64,000 nt of DNA from Caballeronia sp. SBC1. Its GTDB lineage: Bacteria; Pseudomonadota; Gammaproteobacteria; Burkholderiales; Burkholderiaceae. Under the pieces are notes generated by a model. The model made no database searches. It worked only from the letters and a program-made list of their open reading frames with translations, and was not told where the DNA came from. Positions 18,058-27,889 of this stretch are shown here, piece after piece. The stretch spans positions 1,302,001 through 1,366,000 of the forward strand of contig NZ_CP049156.1 of NCBI RefSeq assembly GCF_011493005.1. Direction: 5' to 3'. The number at the start of each line of letters is the position of its first letter. The first letter of the stretch is position 1. The translations under genes were made by a program, and so were the position numbers.

Positions 18058-19332
18058 ATGGACCTGATCATTCGACGTGCAACGCTTGCGGATTCCCGCG
18101 ATCTGGTGGATATCGGGATAGAACACGGCCGCTTTGCTGCGATCGAGCCGCAACTCGCCGCCACCGCGCCGGAGGAAATCGATGCGGCAGGTTCTCTCGT
18201 CACCGCGCCGTTCGTCGATGCGCATTTCCATATGGACGCCACGCTGTCCTACGGGTTGCCACGTGTGAATGCGTCGGGAACGCTACTCGAAGGGATCGCG
18301 TTATGGGGCGAGCTGAAGCCAGAGTTAACACAGGAAGCACTGGTCGACCGGGCGATGCAGTATTGCGACTGGGCCGTCGCGCGCGGCCTGCTTGCGATTC
18401 GCTCACATGTGGACGTCTGCGATCCACGTCTGCTCGCCGTGGAAGCGCTGCTTGAAGTAAAGCGTCGCGTGAAGCCGTATCTGGACTTGCAACTCGTTGC
18501 GTTCCCGCAGGACGGCGTCTTGCGCAGTAAGGGCGCGTTCGAGAACCTGAAGCGAGCGATATCAATGGGCGTGGATGTGGTCGGTGGAATTCCGCATTTC
18601 GAACGCACAATGGCCGACGGCGCCGAGTCCGTGCGCCTTCTGTGTGAGTTCGCGGCGCAGAAGGGGCTGCGCGTAGACATGCATTGCGATGAGTCAGATG
18701 ACCCGATGTCGCGTCATATCGAAACATTGGCGGCGCAGACGCATCGGCTGGGGCTGCAGGGGCGGGTTACGGGTTCGCACCTTACGTCGATGCATTCCAT
18801 GGACAACTATTACGTGAGCAAGCTGATCCCGTTGATCCGCGATTCCGGCGTAGCCGCGATCGCGAATCCGCTGATCAACATCACGCTCCAGGGCCGCGCC
18901 GATACCTACCCCAAGCGCCGAGGCATGACGCGGGTGCCGGAGTTGATGGCAGCGGGCGTAGACGTAGCGTTTGGCCACGACTGCGTGTTGGACCCGTGGT
19001 ACAGCCTGGGCTCGGGCGACATGCTGGAAGTGGCGCACATGGGTTTGCACGTCGCACAGATGACGGGCATTGACGCCATGCGCGCGGCCTTCGATGCAGT
19101 GACGACGACACCGGCGAAGATCCTGGGTATGGAAGGGTATGGGATTGCTGTGGGTAACAACGCGGATTGCGTGGTGCTGGACGCACGCGATCCTGTGGAA
19201 GCCATTCGATTGCGTGCAGCGCGTACGGCCGTTCTTCGTCGCGGCAAGGTAGTCAGCCGCGCGCCGGCGATGCGGGCGAAACTCAGCCTGGAAGGGAGGC
19301 CGGAGGAGGTGAATTTCCGGTTGAATCGGTAG
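18058..19332 (+). CDS. codA: Cytosine deaminase-type amidohydrolase (CodA-like)
   Basis: A 424-residue amidohydrolase, colinear with E. coli CodA (427 residues), which deaminates cytosine to uracil in pyrimidine salvage. The TIM-barrel metal site is visible: His56 and His58 in VDAHFHMD, His209 with Glu212 in DMHCDES, His241 in GSHLTSMHS and Asp308 in FGHDC. Shared stretches include NITLQGRADTYPKRRGMTRV and DLQLVAFPQDG. One notable difference is that the residue after the catalytic Asp is Cys309, where E. coli has Asp314, a position known to affect substrate choice. The true substrate may therefore be a related heterocycle. No codB permease is adjacent. The start has an AAAGGA site nine bases upstream. 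Confidence 0.85.
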   Translation: MDLIIRRATLADSRDLVDIGIEHGRFAAIEPQLAATAPEEIDAAGSLVTAPFVDAHFHMDATLSYGLPRVNASGTLLEGIALWGELKPELTQEALVDRAMQYCDWAVARGLLAIRSHVDVCDPRLLAVEALLEVKRRVKPYLDLQLVAFPQDGVLRSKGAFENLKRAISMGVDVVGGIPHFERTMADGAESVRLLCEFAAQKGLRVDMHCDESDDPMSRHIETLAAQTHRLGLQGRVTGSHLTSMHSMDNYYVSKLIPLIRDSGVAAIANPLINITLQGRADTYPKRRGMTRVPELMAAGVDVAFGHDCVLDPWYSLGSGDMLEVAHMGLHVAQMTGIDAMRAAFDAVTTTPAKILGMEGYGIAVGNNADCVVLDARDPVEAIRLRAARTAVLRRGKVVSRAPAMRAKLSLEGRPEEVNFRLNR

Positions 19333-19472
19333 AGAACTACAATCCAACGGCAAACGATCGTCTATGCAACTGACAGCCTTCGCCGGAGGTTGCAAAAGCC
19401 AAACCCGACGGCACTTGCAACTCGCCTGATTGACGCCGAACCGAACAGTTGCAGGGCGGACGACGTAACGGG

Positions 19473-20240
19473 TTACTGCCTGATGAAATACATCTCATTG
19501 ACGGATGTGGGCATGTTCGAACCGCCATCATCCCAGTTGATGGCAAAAACACCTTTGGGGTAAGCGGCACTAGGGCCCATCAAGAACGCTGTTCCCGTGA
19601 AATTTTTGCCAGCATATGGGCAAGGGTTCGCACCTGGATTCAACCCTTGCGCCGCCGTTTCAAACTGGATGTCTGTCACGTCTATGGTATTAGTTTGCGG
19701 CGTCAAGTTGCCGCTCCACGTGCAGTTGTATCCGTAGCTACCACTAAAAGAGTTGCCAGCGATAACGATCTGCGTTGACGAGGTCATACCAAAAGTCCCG
19801 GCTAGCGATGAGACGGTTGGCTTAACCAAAATGGTGTTTAACGTCAGCGTAGAATCTGAAGCGGGGCTTGTGGCTCCCTGAACTTTCAGGGAATAGGCCT
19901 TGCCCCCTGAATTAAGGCTCAACGTGGCATTGCCCTGAACAAACGTTCCGGACGATGGAAGCCAGCCATTACCCGTGGCGCTGTTGGCATTCCCGGTCAT
20001 TGGTACTGTTCCGAGGCCGAGCGTCAGTGCCTGGCCCGTGCCACTTCCATAAACGCGCATGAAGCCGGCCCGATTAATTGTGGCGATCACGCCGTTAGCG
20101 GCTAGCCCTGTCGACATAAGCACATTGTCCGCAATGGCAGGGCCCGGCGCGCTGGGCCCTGCATCGTTCCCGCCCCCTCCGCAGCCAGCAAGAATCACGC
20201 ATGAAGTGGCGGCAAGTACGCAGAGATGTCTGTTGGTCAT
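19473..20240 (-). CDS. Putative lipoprotein of unknown function
   Basis: 255 residues. It begins with a lipoprotein signal ending in lipobox LAGC followed by a GGGG stretch. The remainder is rich in Gly, Ser, Thr and Asn, with beta-type repeats such as STLTLNTILVKPTVSSLAGT and IVIAGNSFSGSYGYNCTWSG. I do not recognise the family. Base composition is visibly lower in GC than the neighbours, and AT-rich DNA lies upstream, so horizontal acquisition is possible. I start at the ATG at 20240, where the signal peptide begins. There is no obvious operon partner; the next gene on the strand is prlC, over 600 bp upstream. Confidence 0.72.
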   Translation of the reverse strand: MTNRHLCVLAATSCVILAGCGGGGNDAGPSAPGPAIADNVLMSTGLAANGVIATINRAGFMRVYGSGTGQALTLGLGTVPMTGNANSATGNGWLPSSGTFVQGNATLSLNSGGKAYSLKVQGATSPASDSTLTLNTILVKPTVSSLAGTFGMTSSTQIVIAGNSFSGSYGYNCTWSGNLTPQTNTIDVTDIQFETAAQGLNPGANPCPYAGKNFTGTAFLMGPSAAYPKGVFAINWDDGGSNMPTSVNEMYFIRQ

Positions 20241-20803
20241 TTGGTTTGATTTAGATTCGTTATGTATCAAGCCCAGTCGCAACAGAACGGATGGTGAATC
20301 TGTTATGCGACGGGCAGGTCTGAGAAAGATCTTGTTGGTTGAGTGGTGGAGTGGAAATTGGCGGGTTAGCAACCACATCCTGCAAAACATCAGATGAAAC
20401 TTATCACGTGAATCAGCCTGTGATTTATTTGCAATAATTTTTCACAGTCCTAAATGTTTTTTTAAATTTTTAGGAGGAAAAACGGCGAATGCGTGTATTC
20501 AAGATTTCAGTAAGCGATTTTTAGTATGTATAACTGATCGATTTAAGTTTGATCAATATGGATGGCATATTGTCATGGAGATGAGAGCAGACCGTGAGCA
20601 CACCGGAGGTCTTCCGCGGCCGCCAGATACGACGATCGATTTGTCACGCGCTCGTCAAGGCCAGATAACGACGATGATAATCTGTTTCGACCGCACGGTA
20701 GCAGTGGGACCACCCGAGTTCGAGCGTGTGATCGTCGATCGACGAGATCAAGCCGCTTCGGATTCGTTGCCGCTAATCGAAACGAGTTGCCTGAAACGGA
20801 CTG
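20241..20803. other. Gene-free, partly AT-rich region upstream of the lipoprotein gene
   Basis: I see no gene here. Positions 20400-20575 are strongly AT-rich for this genome and hold direct T/A runs around 20456-20475. It may carry the lipoprotein promoter on the minus strand. Confidence 0.5.
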
Positions 20804-20839
20804 AAAAAAAAGCGGTTCCGATTTTCACCGGAACCGCCT
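20804..20839 (-). terminator. Rho-independent terminator of prlC
   Basis: Read on the minus strand, GCGGTTCCG pairs with CGGAACCGC across an 8-nt loop and is followed by eight Ts. Confidence 0.9.
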
Positions 20840-20856
20840 TCCTCATCGTGCGTCAA

Positions 20857-22977
20857 TCAATGCGCCGTCTCCGGCGACATGCCGTTATGCCGCAACAGCG
20901 CATCGATATTCGGTTCGCGGCCGCGGAATGCCTTGAACGAGTCCATCGCCGGCCGGCTGCCTCCTACTTCAAGAATCTCGCGCCGGTACCGAGTGCCCGT
21001 CGTTGCATCCAGCACCGAACCACCGCCAATCTTCGCGGCTTCTTCGAACGCCGCGTACGCATCCGCCGACAACACTTCCGCCCACTTGTAGCTGTAATAC
21101 CCCGCGGCATACCCGCCCGCGAAAATGTGCGTGAACGTATTGGTCCAGCGGGAGAAGGGCGCTTGCGGCACGACGTGGAAACGCTCGTTGATCTCACGCG
21201 CGAAGTCGTTGACATTGGTGGCGCCGGCCGGATCGTAGTCGCTGTGCAGCTGGATATCGAACATGGAGAGCACGATCTGGCGCAACGTGCCCAGACCGCT
21301 CTGGAAGTTCTTCGCAGCAAGCATCTTGTCGAAAAGTTCGCGCGGCAGCGTGGCGCCCGTGTCCACGTGACCGGACATGTCGGTGAGGACGTCCCACTCC
21401 CAGCAGAAGTTCTCCATGAACTGCGAGGGCAATTCGACCGCGTCCCATTCCACGCCGTTGATACCCGATACCCCGAGTTCATCCACGCGCGTCAGCATGT
21501 GATGCAGACCGTGCCCGAATTCGTGGAACAGGGTGATGACTTCGTCGTGGGTAAAACACGCGGGCTTGCCGCCAACGGGCGCGGAGAAGTTGCATGTCAG
21601 ATACGCGACGGGCGTTTGTACGCCGCCTTCACGGCGTTTGTGCCGCGAGCGGGCGTCGTCCATCCAGGCGCCGCCGCGTTTGCCTTCGCGCGCATACAGG
21701 TCCAGATAGAACTGCGCTACGAGCGTTCCGTCCTTGTTTTCAACGCGGAAAAAGCGCACTTCCGGATTCCATACAGCGGCTTCATCGCGCCGGATACTCA
21801 CGCCAAACAGCGTTTCCGTGACCTTGAACAAACCCTTCAGCACGGCCTCTTGCGGGAAATACTGCTTCACTTCATTTTCCGAGAACGAATAACGCTGCTG
21901 GCGCAAGCGCTCGGCTGCAAAGGTCGAATCCCACGGTTGCAATTCCGGCATCCCGAGCTCGGTCGCGGCGAACGCACGCAATTCCATCCAGTCCTTTTCG
22001 CCGTGCGGACGTGCGCGTACGGCCAAGTCTTCGAGGAACGCGATCACCTGTGCGGGCGATTCGGCCATCTTCGGCGCAAGCGATACCTCAGCGAAGTTTT
22101 GATAGCCGAGCGCGTGGGCTTCTTCGGCACGCAGCTTCAACTGTTCGACGACATTCGCCGTGTTGTCCCATTCGGGCTTGCCGTTGCCGTAGTTCGCACC
22201 CAGTTCGGACGCGCGCGTCACATAGGCGCGATACATCGCTTCGCGCAATGGCCGATGTTCGGCGTACTGCATGACCGGGAAATACGATGGGAAATGCAGC
22301 GTGAACTTCCAGCCCTCACGGCCTTCTTTTTGCGCGGCTTCGCGTGCCGCTTCGATCACGTCTTCCGGCAAACCTGCGAGTTCGCTTTCCTTGGTCACGA
22401 CATACGAAAACGCGTTCGTGGCATCGAGGACGTGATCGGAGAATGCCTTCGATAACGCCGCTTGTTCTTCTTGAACGCGTGCAAAACGGGGTTTTTTGTC
22501 TTCAGGCAATTCGGCGCCCGACAAACGAAACCCGCGCAACTCGTTGCTTAGCATTTTCTTCTGCTCGACTGAAAGCGATGCGTGTTCTTCGCTCCCCGCA
22601 ATCGCTTTGTATTTCTCATAGAGCGCCAGATTCTGTCCTACGCTCGCGGAGAACTCCGTCACGCGCGGCAAATTCTCGGCATGGGCGGCACGCAGTTCGG
22701 GGGTATCGGCGACGGCGTTCAGGTGGCCGATCACGCCCCACGCACGCGACAGCCGCTCGCTCGCGCGTTCCACGCTTTCCACAATGTCCCGCCAGGTAGC
22801 CGGCGTCTCCGGCGCGCTGGCGTGATCGACGGCGGCTTTGGCATCGGCGAGCAGGACGTCGAGCGCTGGCGTCACGTGTTCCGGTTTGATGTCGCCGAAG
22901 CGGGGCAGGTCGGAGAAGTCGAGCAGGGGGTTGCCCTGAGCTGGATTCGCGGTATTCGATGGTGTCGAATTGGACAT
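20857..22977 (-). CDS. prlC: Oligopeptidase A (M3 family zinc metallopeptidase)
   Basis: A 706-residue cytosolic thimet-type oligopeptidase that degrades short peptides and, in E. coli, cleaved signal peptides. The zinc site is HEFGHGLHHML (HExxH with a downstream Glu in GINGVEWDAVELPSQFMENF). C-terminal substrate-binding tyrosines sit in FAGGYAAGYYSYKWAEV, as expected for M3. The start at 22977 (MSNSTPSNTANPAQ) has an AGTC/GGGAGA-type ribosome binding site; the in-frame upstream ATG at 23010 overlaps it. It lies downstream of folD with 267 bp between, so it is probably transcribed separately, and it ends in a strong terminator. Confidence 0.96.
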   Translation of the reverse strand: MSNSTPSNTANPAQGNPLLDFSDLPRFGDIKPEHVTPALDVLLADAKAAVDHASAPETPATWRDIVESVERASERLSRAWGVIGHLNAVADTPELRAAHAENLPRVTEFSASVGQNLALYEKYKAIAGSEEHASLSVEQKKMLSNELRGFRLSGAELPEDKKPRFARVQEEQAALSKAFSDHVLDATNAFSYVVTKESELAGLPEDVIEAAREAAQKEGREGWKFTLHFPSYFPVMQYAEHRPLREAMYRAYVTRASELGANYGNGKPEWDNTANVVEQLKLRAEEAHALGYQNFAEVSLAPKMAESPAQVIAFLEDLAVRARPHGEKDWMELRAFAATELGMPELQPWDSTFAAERLRQQRYSFSENEVKQYFPQEAVLKGLFKVTETLFGVSIRRDEAAVWNPEVRFFRVENKDGTLVAQFYLDLYAREGKRGGAWMDDARSRHKRREGGVQTPVAYLTCNFSAPVGGKPACFTHDEVITLFHEFGHGLHHMLTRVDELGVSGINGVEWDAVELPSQFMENFCWEWDVLTDMSGHVDTGATLPRELFDKMLAAKNFQSGLGTLRQIVLSMFDIQLHSDYDPAGATNVNDFAREINERFHVVPQAPFSRWTNTFTHIFAGGYAAGYYSYKWAEVLSADAYAAFEEAAKIGGGSVLDATTGTRYRREILEVGGSRPAMDSFKAFRGREPNIDALLRHNGMSPETAH

Positions 22978-23244
22978 GACTCTCCCGGTCTCGGATAAAA
23001 ATGGAACCAACGATGGATGTGAGGCCGCGCAAGTTAAAGCGCGCGATTTTCGACAGTTGGCAAAACACTATTGTGGGGACGCCTCCGCCGATTCTCAAAT
23101 CGATTCTGGCTAAGGCGGCGATTTACCCTATCGGCGAGCGGGCCCTGCTTTTAAACGCGGCAATCCGACAATACGTCGGCCGGTGCATCCATCATGCATG
23201 TAAGCGCTGAACGGCGTTGGCCCCAGCGCTCAACGCTCAACGCT

Positions 23245-24108
23245 TTAATCCCGATCCTGCTGCATCGCGCGTTCTGCGGCTTCGATGGTATTCACCAGCA
23301 GCATGGTGATGGTCATCGGCCCAACGCCGCCCGGCACGGGAGTGATGAAACCGGCCACGTCCTTCACGCCCGCGAAATCCACGTCGCCGCAGAGTTTGCC
23401 GTTTTCGTCGCGATTCATGCCCACATCGATGACTGTTGCACCGGGTTTGACCATATCGGCGGTCAGGATGTTGCGCCGTCCCGTTGCGGCGACGACTACG
23501 TCCGCGTTGCGCGTTAGCGCGGCCAGGTCGCGCGTTTTGCTGTGCGTGATGGTGACCGTGGCGCCGGCTTCGAGCAGCAGCATGGCCATTGGCTTGCCGA
23601 CGATGTTCGAGCGTCCGATCACGACTGCGTTGGCGCCTTCCAGCGGGATGCTATGCGCTTCGAACATCTTCATCACGCCGTAGGGCGTGCACGGACGAAA
23701 CAGCGGTTTGCCGGTCATCAGCGCGCCGGCGTTTTCGACATTGAAACCATCTACGTCCTTGGCGGGAGCAATGGCTTCGATGACCTTGTGGCTATCGATA
23801 TGTTTCGGTAACGGAAGTTGCACCAGGATGCCGTGCACATTCGGATCGTTGTTCAGGTCGTCGAGCCGGGCCAGCAACTCGCTTTCGGTGAGCGTGGACG
23901 GAAAACGATCGAATACGGAATGCAAGCCGTTGTCCTGACAGGCTTTTACCTTGTTGCGGACATAGACCTCGCTGGCCGGATTTTCGCCGACGAGAATGAC
24001 TGCCAGGCCGGGTTGCTGGCCACGGGCGGTCAGGGCTGCGGCACGTGTGGCTACATCGGCGCGAAGAGTCTTGGAGAGGGCGTTGCCGTCGATGATTTGG
24101 GCAGTCAT
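23245..24108 (-). CDS. folD: Methylenetetrahydrofolate dehydrogenase / cyclohydrolase FolD
   Basis: A 287-residue bifunctional enzyme interconverting 5,10-methylene-, methenyl- and 10-formyl-tetrahydrofolate with NADP. The family motifs are [17 protein letters not shown] (folate site with Tyr and catalytic Lys), [13 protein letters not shown] and the Rossmann loop [20 protein letters not shown], ending in [15 protein letters not shown]. The start ATG at 24108 follows a GGAG-like site (CCTCCtatgACT on the plus strand). The upstream response-regulator gene on the same strand is 301 bp away, and inverted repeats in that gap suggest separate transcription. Confidence 0.97.
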   Translation of the reverse strand: MTAQIIDGNALSKTLRADVATRAAALTARGQQPGLAVILVGENPASEVYVRNKVKACQDNGLHSVFDRFPSTLTESELLARLDDLNNDPNVHGILVQLPLPKHIDSHKVIEAIAPAKDVDGFNVENAGALMTGKPLFRPCTPYGVMKMFEAHSIPLEGANAVVIGRSNIVGKPMAMLLLEAGATVTITHSKTRDLAALTRNADVVVAATGRRNILTADMVKPGATVIDVGMNRDENGKLCGDVDFAGVKDVAGFITPVPGGVGPMTITMLLVNTIEAAERAMQQDRD

Positions 24109-24320
24109 AGGAGGTCTGGGCGGAGGAAAATCCGCTGCTTTTCTTGAGGGCGCAGGGTCGCAGGGGGCCTAGTGCGCCAGTGCGGCGCGGCTTTGCGGTC
24201 GGGTGTCAATTATACCGGACGGCGATTTTTGCTGGCGCGGCCCGCAGGGCGTTGCCAGGGGGGGCGATGGCGTCCCGTGTTGTCAATATTTTCGGCGCTT
24301 TGTGTTGCTGGCCGGAAAGG

Positions 24321-24386
24321 GTGGTTTGGCTGCGGCCGAGCCAAAACCACTACCGCCGAGGGGAAGCCAAAAGCCGCCCCTCGGCG
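24321..24386. repeat. Two adjacent inverted repeats between response regulator and folD
   Basis: GTGGTTTGGC/GCCAAAACCAC (24321-24350, one bulged base) is followed by the perfect CGCCGAGGGG/CCCCTCGGCG pair (24354-24386). They lie just after the response-regulator stop and may act as its terminator, although the T runs are poor. The rest of 24109-24409 shows no gene. Confidence 0.55.
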
Positions 24387-24409
24387 TACCCGCGAGAAGA
24401 CCTGAAACC

Positions 24410-25057
24410 TTATTGAGCTTGCTGCGTCTGCGGCTTGTTGGAAAGTGCCAGCCTGAGCAAATCCGCAACCGTATTCACGGAGAGCTTCTCCATGATATTC
24501 GCGCGATGCGCTTCAACCGTCTTGATGCTGATCCCAAGGTCATCGGCGATCTGCTTGTTCAAACGCCCCGCGATGATCCGCTCCAGCACCTGATGCTCCC
24601 GCGCCGTGAGCTTACCCAGCCGCTCGGCCGCCGCACGCTGCTGCGCCACGCTCGAACTCTCGGTACGCGCCTTATCCAGCATGCGTTCAACCAGCTTGCG
24701 CAACTCGGCTTCATCGAACGGCTTTTCAATGAAATCCATCGCGCCTTTCTTCATGGTCGACACGGCCATTGGCACGTCGCCGTGACCCGTCACGAAGATG
24801 ATCGGCAGCAGCGAATTCTCTGCGATCAGCCGTTCCTGCAATTCGAGACCGCTCATGCCCGACATCCGTACGTCCAGTATCAGACACGAGATCGCGCCGG
24901 AATGGGCGATCGGGAGGTACGCATCGAGGTACGCTTCAGCGCTCGCAAAGCACGAGACGCGGTAGCCATTGGCTTCAAGCAGCCAGCGCAAAGAATCACG
25001 CACGGCTTCATCGTCGTCGACGACAAAGACGGTTTCCTGAGTGGTGACTGTGCTCAT
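24410..25057 (-). CDS. FixJ/NarL-type response regulator
   Basis: A 215-residue two-component regulator. The receiver domain has phospho-acceptor Asp62 in CLILDVRMSGMSGLELQ and the switch Lys in DFIEKPFDEAELRKLV. The C-terminal LuxR-type helix-turn-helix is LTAREHQVLERIIAGRLNKQ followed by IADDLGISIKTVEAH. The protein should bind DNA when phosphorylated by the kinase encoded upstream. The kinase stop and this start overlap (ATGA, 25054-25057), so the pair is translationally coupled. The order resembles fixLJ. Targets are unknown; the divergent aceE operon is one candidate. Confidence 0.93.
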   Translation of the reverse strand: MSTVTTQETVFVVDDDEAVRDSLRWLLEANGYRVSCFASAEAYLDAYLPIAHSGAISCLILDVRMSGMSGLELQERLIAENSLLPIIFVTGHGDVPMAVSTMKKGAMDFIEKPFDEAELRKLVERMLDKARTESSSVAQQRAAAERLGKLTAREHQVLERIIAGRLNKQIADDLGISIKTVEAHRANIMEKLSVNTVADLLRLALSNKPQTQQAQ

Positions 25058-27582
25058 AGCTCTCCCGTAACAGTTTGTTGTGTGGGTTGATGACTGAGAG
25101 CTTCCGGTCCGCTACTGCCCGGACCTTCGGCTTCTCCGATTGGCAAACTGCAATGGAATGTGGCGCCCGTCACGTTGCCGGAGGCATCGATATTGTTCAC
25201 CACCCAAAGACGTCCGCGATGCGATTCAATGATCGATCGGCAAATGTTCAATCCCATGCCCATACCGTCGGACTTGGTGCTGTAGAAGGGTTCGAAAAGG
25301 CGCTCAGCGGTAGCTTCATCCACACCCGGCCCCTGGTCCACCACACTCACGCAGACAAACCCGCCGTCCACCCGCTGCACGATCACGCGGATCACTGGAT
25401 CGACGGCGTTCGGCTTGGCATCGTGCATGGCTTCTGCCGCGTTTTTCAGCAAGTTCACAAGCACTTGCTCGATCAGCACCGGATCCACATGGATAACGGG
25501 CATACGCGAGCGAATTTCAGTGAGAATGCGAATCTTGCGTTTGCGCGCTTCAATTTCCGCAAGACCCACCGCATCGGCGACGATATCCGCCACGCGCGTA
25601 GGCTGGCGTTTCGGTTCGCTGCGCTTCACGAATTCGCGAATGCGCTTGATGATCATGCCTGCGCGCACCGCTTGCTGCGCGGTTTTTTCGAGCACGGGCA
25701 ACAGCGCGTCCTGCGTCATGCGTCCCGATTTGACCAGCGCGACGCAACCCGAACAGTAATTATTGATCGCGGCCAAAGGCTGGTTCAATTCGTGCGCCAA
25801 CGACGACGCCATTTCGCCCATTGTCATCAAACGGCTGGTGAACTGCAGCTTTTCTTCCTGCTGATCGGCGAGTTCTTGCGCCTGCTTGCGCGTGGTGATG
25901 TCGGTCGCAATTTGCATCTGCGCGAGATGGCCGTCCACCCACTGAATGTATTGGCGGCGCACTTCGAACCACTTCTGGATGCCCTCCACATACACTTCCT
26001 GCGCGTCCGAGGTGCTTTCGGTCAGCGCGGTGGCGGGGAGGCCGGCGTAGGTATCGACCATGTCGATGGAGTCCGACGACGTTTGCGCCGTATCGAAGCC
26101 CGCACCCGCGAGTTCGAGATGTCCGTCCGGACGAATTCCGAACAGGTGCCGATAGTAGCGATTCGCGAACAGCAGTTCGGCTTCGTCGGCGGCAAGTACG
26201 GAGACAGCCGCGTCGAGGCTTTCCAGCACCGTGGTGAATCGCTCATGCGCGGCGGCGAGATCTTCGCGGGCGCGGCGCGGCTCGGTAATGTCGGTCATGG
26301 ACGACATCCAGCCGGTTTGCCGACCCGAACTATCGATAAGCGGCGAGACATAAAGCCGCGCGTGGAAGAACGAACCGTCCTTGCGGCGCACACGCAATTC
26401 GAAGCCGGACGAGGGCGCCTTGCCGCGCAAGGTCATGTCCAGTTGCCGCTGCATTTCCGGATACGCGTCTTTCGGCCAGTACGGAAAGGGCGCCACTTTG
26501 GACACCAGATCGCTCTCGTCCCAGCCAGTCATCCGGCAAAACGCGGGATTCACGTGCGTGATCCGGCCGTGCATGTCGAGCACGCGCATACCTATAAGCA
26601 CTGAATTTTCCATCGCGCGGCGGAAAAACGCCTCGGCGTAAAGTGCTTGTTGTGCCTCAAAGCGTTGCCGCGTGTGTTTCCAGAGGCTCCACAAGCTCCA
26701 CAACACAAAACAAGACAAGCCGGCGACCAGCCAGACGAGCGTGTTATTGGTGAAATTCGTAAGCTGCGGATACGAATAAACACGTACCGATACCCCCTGG
26801 CCCGGCGGATCGAGCGGCAGGTCGTAGAACATGTCGCGCGGCAGCCGCGGCCGGCTGGAGGTCGTGGCGAGCTCGCGATTGTTCAGGTCGGTAATGGAAA
26901 TCTTGTACTTGGCGGAGAGTTCGCTGGGAATGTCGTGCTTGAGAATTCCCTCGATGGAAAACACCGCCGCAATGGATCCGAGGAACTCACGGTCGCGATA
27001 AACCGGTGTCTGCAACGTGATGTAGCCGTTGCCGAGATCGTCGTAGAGAAGCGGGGAGTAGACCTGGCGGCGGCTGGTGCGGGCTTCGTCGAATGCAGAC
27101 TGAACGGCGTCGTCCATCTGCGCGTCGGTGGGCTTGGCAAGCCGCGAGCCGAGCACGGGCAGCGGCGTATTCGGCCAGCGCGGCTTGTGCTGCGCCGTGT
27201 ACCAGTTCATGTAGAGGATCTCGGGATGCCCCTGCATGATGTCGCCGGTGGAACTCTGGAACGACTGCGGGTCCCCGTGGCCAGACGCGATGTCACGGGC
27301 CAACGCCTGGATCTGCTCCTGCGCGCCCGTCATGGAAAGCCTTATTTGCTGCTGCGCCCACGCCACGTTACGGTAGAGCGTGTCTTCCTGCTGTTGCTGC
27401 TCGCGCCGGTTGAGACTCCACAAGATCAAGCTCATCACGACCAGGAAGACCAGGATCGAAATCAGTGGGGTCAGCAAATACGAGTTTGACCACCACGGTC
27501 CGTGGTGCCAGCGGGTCGGCGCCGAGTCGTTGGGTAAGCCCCGCGATCGCGCCGAGCGTGCGAAAAGCCGTTCGGTCAACAT
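25054..27582 (-). CDS. PAS-domain sensor histidine kinase (FixL/DctB-like)
   Basis: An 842-residue membrane kinase. An N-terminal transmembrane helix (about 36-58, LLTPLISILVFLVVMSLILW) is followed by a periplasmic sensor domain and a second helix (TLVWLVAGLSCFVLWSLWSL). Two PAS segments come next, the first with HVNPAFCRMTGWDESDLVSK and a PAC-type motif. The HisKA motif is LAHELNQPLAAINNYCSGCV with His597, and the ATPase domain has NLLKNAAEAM, DQGPGVDEATAERLF and GMGLNICRSI. The exact ligand is not evident, and the PAS domains lack a clear haem-binding histidine that I could assign. The start at 27582 puts the first helix close to the N-terminus; 42 more in-frame residues upstream look non-coding. 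It is divergent from aceE. Confidence 0.9.
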   Translation of the reverse strand: MLTERLFARSARSRGLPNDSAPTRWHHGPWWSNSYLLTPLISILVFLVVMSLILWSLNRREQQQQEDTLYRNVAWAQQQIRLSMTGAQEQIQALARDIASGHGDPQSFQSSTGDIMQGHPEILYMNWYTAQHKPRWPNTPLPVLGSRLAKPTDAQMDDAVQSAFDEARTSRRQVYSPLLYDDLGNGYITLQTPVYRDREFLGSIAAVFSIEGILKHDIPSELSAKYKISITDLNNRELATTSSRPRLPRDMFYDLPLDPPGQGVSVRVYSYPQLTNFTNNTLVWLVAGLSCFVLWSLWSLWKHTRQRFEAQQALYAEAFFRRAMENSVLIGMRVLDMHGRITHVNPAFCRMTGWDESDLVSKVAPFPYWPKDAYPEMQRQLDMTLRGKAPSSGFELRVRRKDGSFFHARLYVSPLIDSSGRQTGWMSSMTDITEPRRAREDLAAAHERFTTVLESLDAAVSVLAADEAELLFANRYYRHLFGIRPDGHLELAGAGFDTAQTSSDSIDMVDTYAGLPATALTESTSDAQEVYVEGIQKWFEVRRQYIQWVDGHLAQMQIATDITTRKQAQELADQQEEKLQFTSRLMTMGEMASSLAHELNQPLAAINNYCSGCVALVKSGRMTQDALLPVLEKTAQQAVRAGMIIKRIREFVKRSEPKRQPTRVADIVADAVGLAEIEARKRKIRILTEIRSRMPVIHVDPVLIEQVLVNLLKNAAEAMHDAKPNAVDPVIRVIVQRVDGGFVCVSVVDQGPGVDEATAERLFEPFYSTKSDGMGMGLNICRSIIESHRGRLWVVNNIDASGNVTGATFHCSLPIGEAEGPGSSGPEALSHQPTQQTVTGEL

Positions 27583-27719
27583 GCGCGCAATTGTAACGCA
27601 GCGCCACACTGTTAAATGGCGTAAAAAGACGTGAAACGTCCCGCAATTGATCGCAAGGACACCAACGCGTCTATCAAAAGAGCCTTGTCCCACGGTGCAT
27701 TGCAGCATTTTTCCGCATT

Positions 27720-27736
27720 ATGAGATTGAGTCTCAT
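27720..27736. promoter_or_regulatory. Palindrome in the aceE / sensor-kinase divergent region
   Basis: ATGAGA-TTGAG-TCTCAT is a perfect 6-bp dyad with a 5-bp spacer, placed 154 bp before the aceE start and 138 bp before the kinase start. It looks like an operator for an unidentified dimeric regulator. Nothing else is obvious in 27583-27889. Confidence 0.45.
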
Positions 27737-27889
27737 GATTCGAAATATTGCTTGCGTTACCGTTCTGAGGCTCTTTAGAATTGCCGCACGCGCGCTTGAC
27801 CCTCATTGTTTTCCGCAATTGTGTGTTGCGGATGGCTTAAAGGCTCGCGTCGTCTGTTCACAGAGCGTTCCTCAAATCAGGAGACGAGC

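Noticed and set aside
20575..22455. 626-residue open frame antisense to prlC
   Set aside because: It is the shadow of a complete oligopeptidase gene and has no start signal or domain.
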